From NCBI GenBank assembly GCA_009760885.1, contig CM019716.1, forward strand, positions 4,643,938-4,707,937: a DNA stretch of 64,000 nucleotides, read 5' to 3'. A model generated the notes under the pieces. It made no database searches and had not been told where the DNA came from. It saw only the letters and a list, made by a program, of their open reading frames with translations. The position numbers and the translations under genes were made by a program. This DNA is from Achatina immaculata (lineage: Eukaryota; Mollusca; Gastropoda; Stylommatophora; Achatinidae). Shown here piece after piece: positions 61,965-64,000 of this stretch (positions are counted from its first letter, which is position 1; every line of letters starts with the position of its first letter).

Positions 61965-63560
61965 AGAATAATCATCAACAGAATTGTACCAACACTAGAG
62001 GAAAAACTTCGGAAAGAGCAGGCAGGATTTAGGAAAGGAAGATCATGCATAAACCACATATTTGTACTTAGACAAATATTAGAATAGGCAAATGAGTGGG
62101 ATAGCACAACATATATTTTGAGAAAGCCTTTGACAGTGTCAACAGAGATGCACTGTGGAAAATCCTAAGATGGCATGGCCTCCCCCATAAGATAGTAAAT
62201 GTAGTCAAAGCCCTATATGAGGGTTTTCAGTGCAAAGTGATCTGTGGAGAACATACCTCCAGCAGCTTTAGGGTACAAACAGGAGTGAAACAGGGATGTG
62301 TAATATCACCAACATTATTTATCTTGGCAGTAGACTGGTTAATGAAGGAGGCAACATCAGACAAACGCAGAGGATTACAATGGACCCTTGACACAGTGCT
62401 GGAGGACCTTGACTTTGCGGACGACATTTGTCTATTATCAAGCAGTCACAAAGATCATCATCATCATGTGCCGTGCCGACTGGCGTTGGCTATTATGCTT
62501 CTCCAGAGTATGCGATCCTTCATGCAGGCCATCAGCTCAGTTGGTGATCTCCTCTCACACCATCCCATCAGACTGTCCAGTATCATTTCTCTTGGTCTTC
62601 CTCTTGATCTTCTTCCTTCTATTTTTCCTGTTGTTATAATATTTTCAATGCCCCCTCTTCTCACTGCATGTCCTATGAAAGTACATTGTCTCTCTTATCT
62701 TTTTGACAAGGTTTTTTGTCTCTCCAGCTCTTCTCCTACATTCTTCATTAGTTATTTTTGCTGTCCAGGGGATTCGCAACATTCTTCTAATAAACCACAT
62801 TTCTGCTGCTTCCAATGATTTTTGTGCAGACTTGCCTATTGTCCATGATTCACTTCCATATAGCAAGATAGGTTCAATATAGCATTTTAGGACTCGTCAC
62901 AAAGATATGCAAGTTAAAATAAACAAGCTAACTCAGAATGCAAACAACATAGGATTAAAGATCAATGTAGGAAAGACAAAGTTAATGACGCAAAATGTGA
63001 ACAACAGAAATGAGTAGATAGCAAATTAGTGAAGGAGGTCAACGAATTTGTATACCTTGGCAGTAGAGTAGTAGAAAATGGAGACAGCACAGAGGACATC
63101 AACAGCAGACTTACTAGAGCAAACCAGGCTTTTGCAGTGCTGCAGACTATATGGAAATCAAAAAAGCTAAGCATAAATATGAAAATCAGGATATTTAAGA
63201 GTAATGTTCTAAGTGTACTACTCTATGGAAGTGAATGCTGGAAAATCACCAAAACCATAGAAACACCATAAGAAATAACATCTTATTGGCAGAAATGCAG
63301 ATGAAGCCACGGACAACAATTATTGAGGAAAGACGCTGGCGATGGTTGGGACATGTGCTCCGAATGACTGACAACTCACTACCAAAAATAGCACTAAGAT
63401 GGACACCACAGGGGAACAGAAGTAAGGGTAGATCAAAAGAGACATGGAGAAGAACAACAGAAAGGATTTTGAGCAATAGAGGGCTCACCTGGGCAAGAGC
63501 AGAAAAAAAAAGACGAAGGACAGGCATCTGTGGAAAACCCTTGCGGAAGCCCATGTGCCC
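61965..63560 (+). mobile_element. RTE/endonuclease-RT type LINE fragment (host), inactive
   Basis: Plus strand: EKAFDSVNRDALWKILRWHG (about 62120-62180), [35 protein letters not shown] (catalytic FADD, about 62400-62440). After the nested insertion it continues with QVKINKLTQNANNIGLKIN, VNEFVYLGSRVVENGDSTED, LSVLLYGSECWKITK, RRWRWLGHVLRMTDNSLPKI and GRSKETWRRTTERILSNRGL. The RT palm, thumb and C-terminal segments are in normal order. Stops and shifts are present (for example near 63015 and 63269). This is a family different from the common LINE of the window. Confidence 0.9.
62456..62895 (-). mobile_element. Nested 5'-truncated LINE with 11-bp TSD and (ATG)n tail
   Basis: On minus: LYGSESWTIGKSAQKSLEAA, EMWFIRRMLRIPWTAKITNE, then GKIEGRRSRGRPREMILDSL and a GATGATGATG tail. 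It is flanked by GTCACAAAGAT at 62445-62455 and 62896-62906. Removing the insert and one duplicate restores the host RT frame. Confidence 0.93.
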
Positions 63561-64000
63561 TGGGCACTTAAGGTTCAGAGAGAGAGAGAGAGATACTCCA
63601 CTATGCGCATTTCTGACACGGCGTCGGACAACCCGCAGCTTCTTACAAGTTACAGCTAAGTGCTCCATTCATTTTTTTTTTAACACCGCATTCTTGTCAA
63701 TTTATAATTTATCTCCTCTCTCTATTTCTTTGTCCTGTGTGTTTTTTGTATGATTAAGGCTCACGCCGAAATGTCACAACTGTGTACTCGTTAAGTAATA
63801 AAGCTGTTCCTACTTTTTTCCTAGTCTAAACATTTTGATATCACAGGTTTACTGCAGCGGCTTCGTATATAGTTATATACTCATACACTAATTACTGCAC
63901 GTTAGAAAAAGAAGAGCAGTCCAAGAGAAAGACAGCTCAACTCCTAAGCGTTATTTTTTTTAAATAAAAATGTTAATCCCATGGTAAACTATTTTCACAC
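63561..64000 (+). other. Host LINE 3' tail and flanking sequence
   Basis: After the last recognisable RT codons come an (AG)n tract (63575-63592), T-rich sequence and TTAAGTAATAAAGCTGTTCC near 63795, probably the LINE's 3' UTR and poly(A) signal. Nothing coding seen beyond. Confidence 0.5.

Overview
The window is animal nuclear DNA. It carries two intron-rich genes facing each other tail to tail, buried in transposable elements and minisatellites. Introns have GT-AG borders, the exons are short, and there is no operon or Shine-Dalgarno organisation. The mobile elements (RLE-type and RTE-like LINEs, mariner, Tc1, piggyBac and its MITEs, a Penelope-like trace, tRNA-derived SINEs) and a decayed 18S rRNA fragment fit a lophotrochozoan, most likely a mollusc. 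That placement is an inference. By my rough tally, tandem repeats fill about a fifth of the window.

Left half, plus strand (1823-26739): the last 15 exons of a coiled-coil gene that I recognise as CEP89, a centriole distal-appendage protein. All splice phases agree and the exons join to about 530 codons ending in TAA at 26737-26739. The start of the gene lies to the left of the window. Its introns hold about twenty tandem arrays, an RLE-type LINE (13.4-16.9 kb), a mariner (20.7-22.0 kb), a LINE nested inside another LINE (24.6-25.6 kb) and SINE copies.

Right half, minus strand (30346-60650): the last 14 exons of acinus (ACIN1), a component of the ASAP and exon-junction complexes. They join in phase to about 1015 codons and include the RRM (two exons), the RNPS1/SAP18-binding motif and a terminal RS tail. 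The SAP-domain start of the gene lies to the right of the window. Its introns hold MITEs, a piggyBac relic nest (38.5-44.2 kb), a Tc1-like element (54.7-56.2 kb) and LINE fragments. They also hold an unusual 1.85-kb insertion whose 5' end is rDNA (external spacer plus 18S start), flanked by a 12-bp duplication.

Between the stop codons (26740-30345) are the two 3' UTRs, a candidate poly(A) signal for each gene, and a minisatellite in the acinus 3' UTR. To the right of the acinus exons (60651-64000) are a Penelope-like endonuclease trace and several LINE fragments, one nested in another with an 11-bp target duplication.

The most unusual signal is that several arrays or duplications abut a real 5' splice site and appear to have been seeded from it (5.44, 35.97, 45.65 and 59.42 kb). 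In the three acinus arrays the unit farthest from the exon is the most exon-like. The second is the rDNA-headed retro-inserted element at 36.36-38.20 kb.
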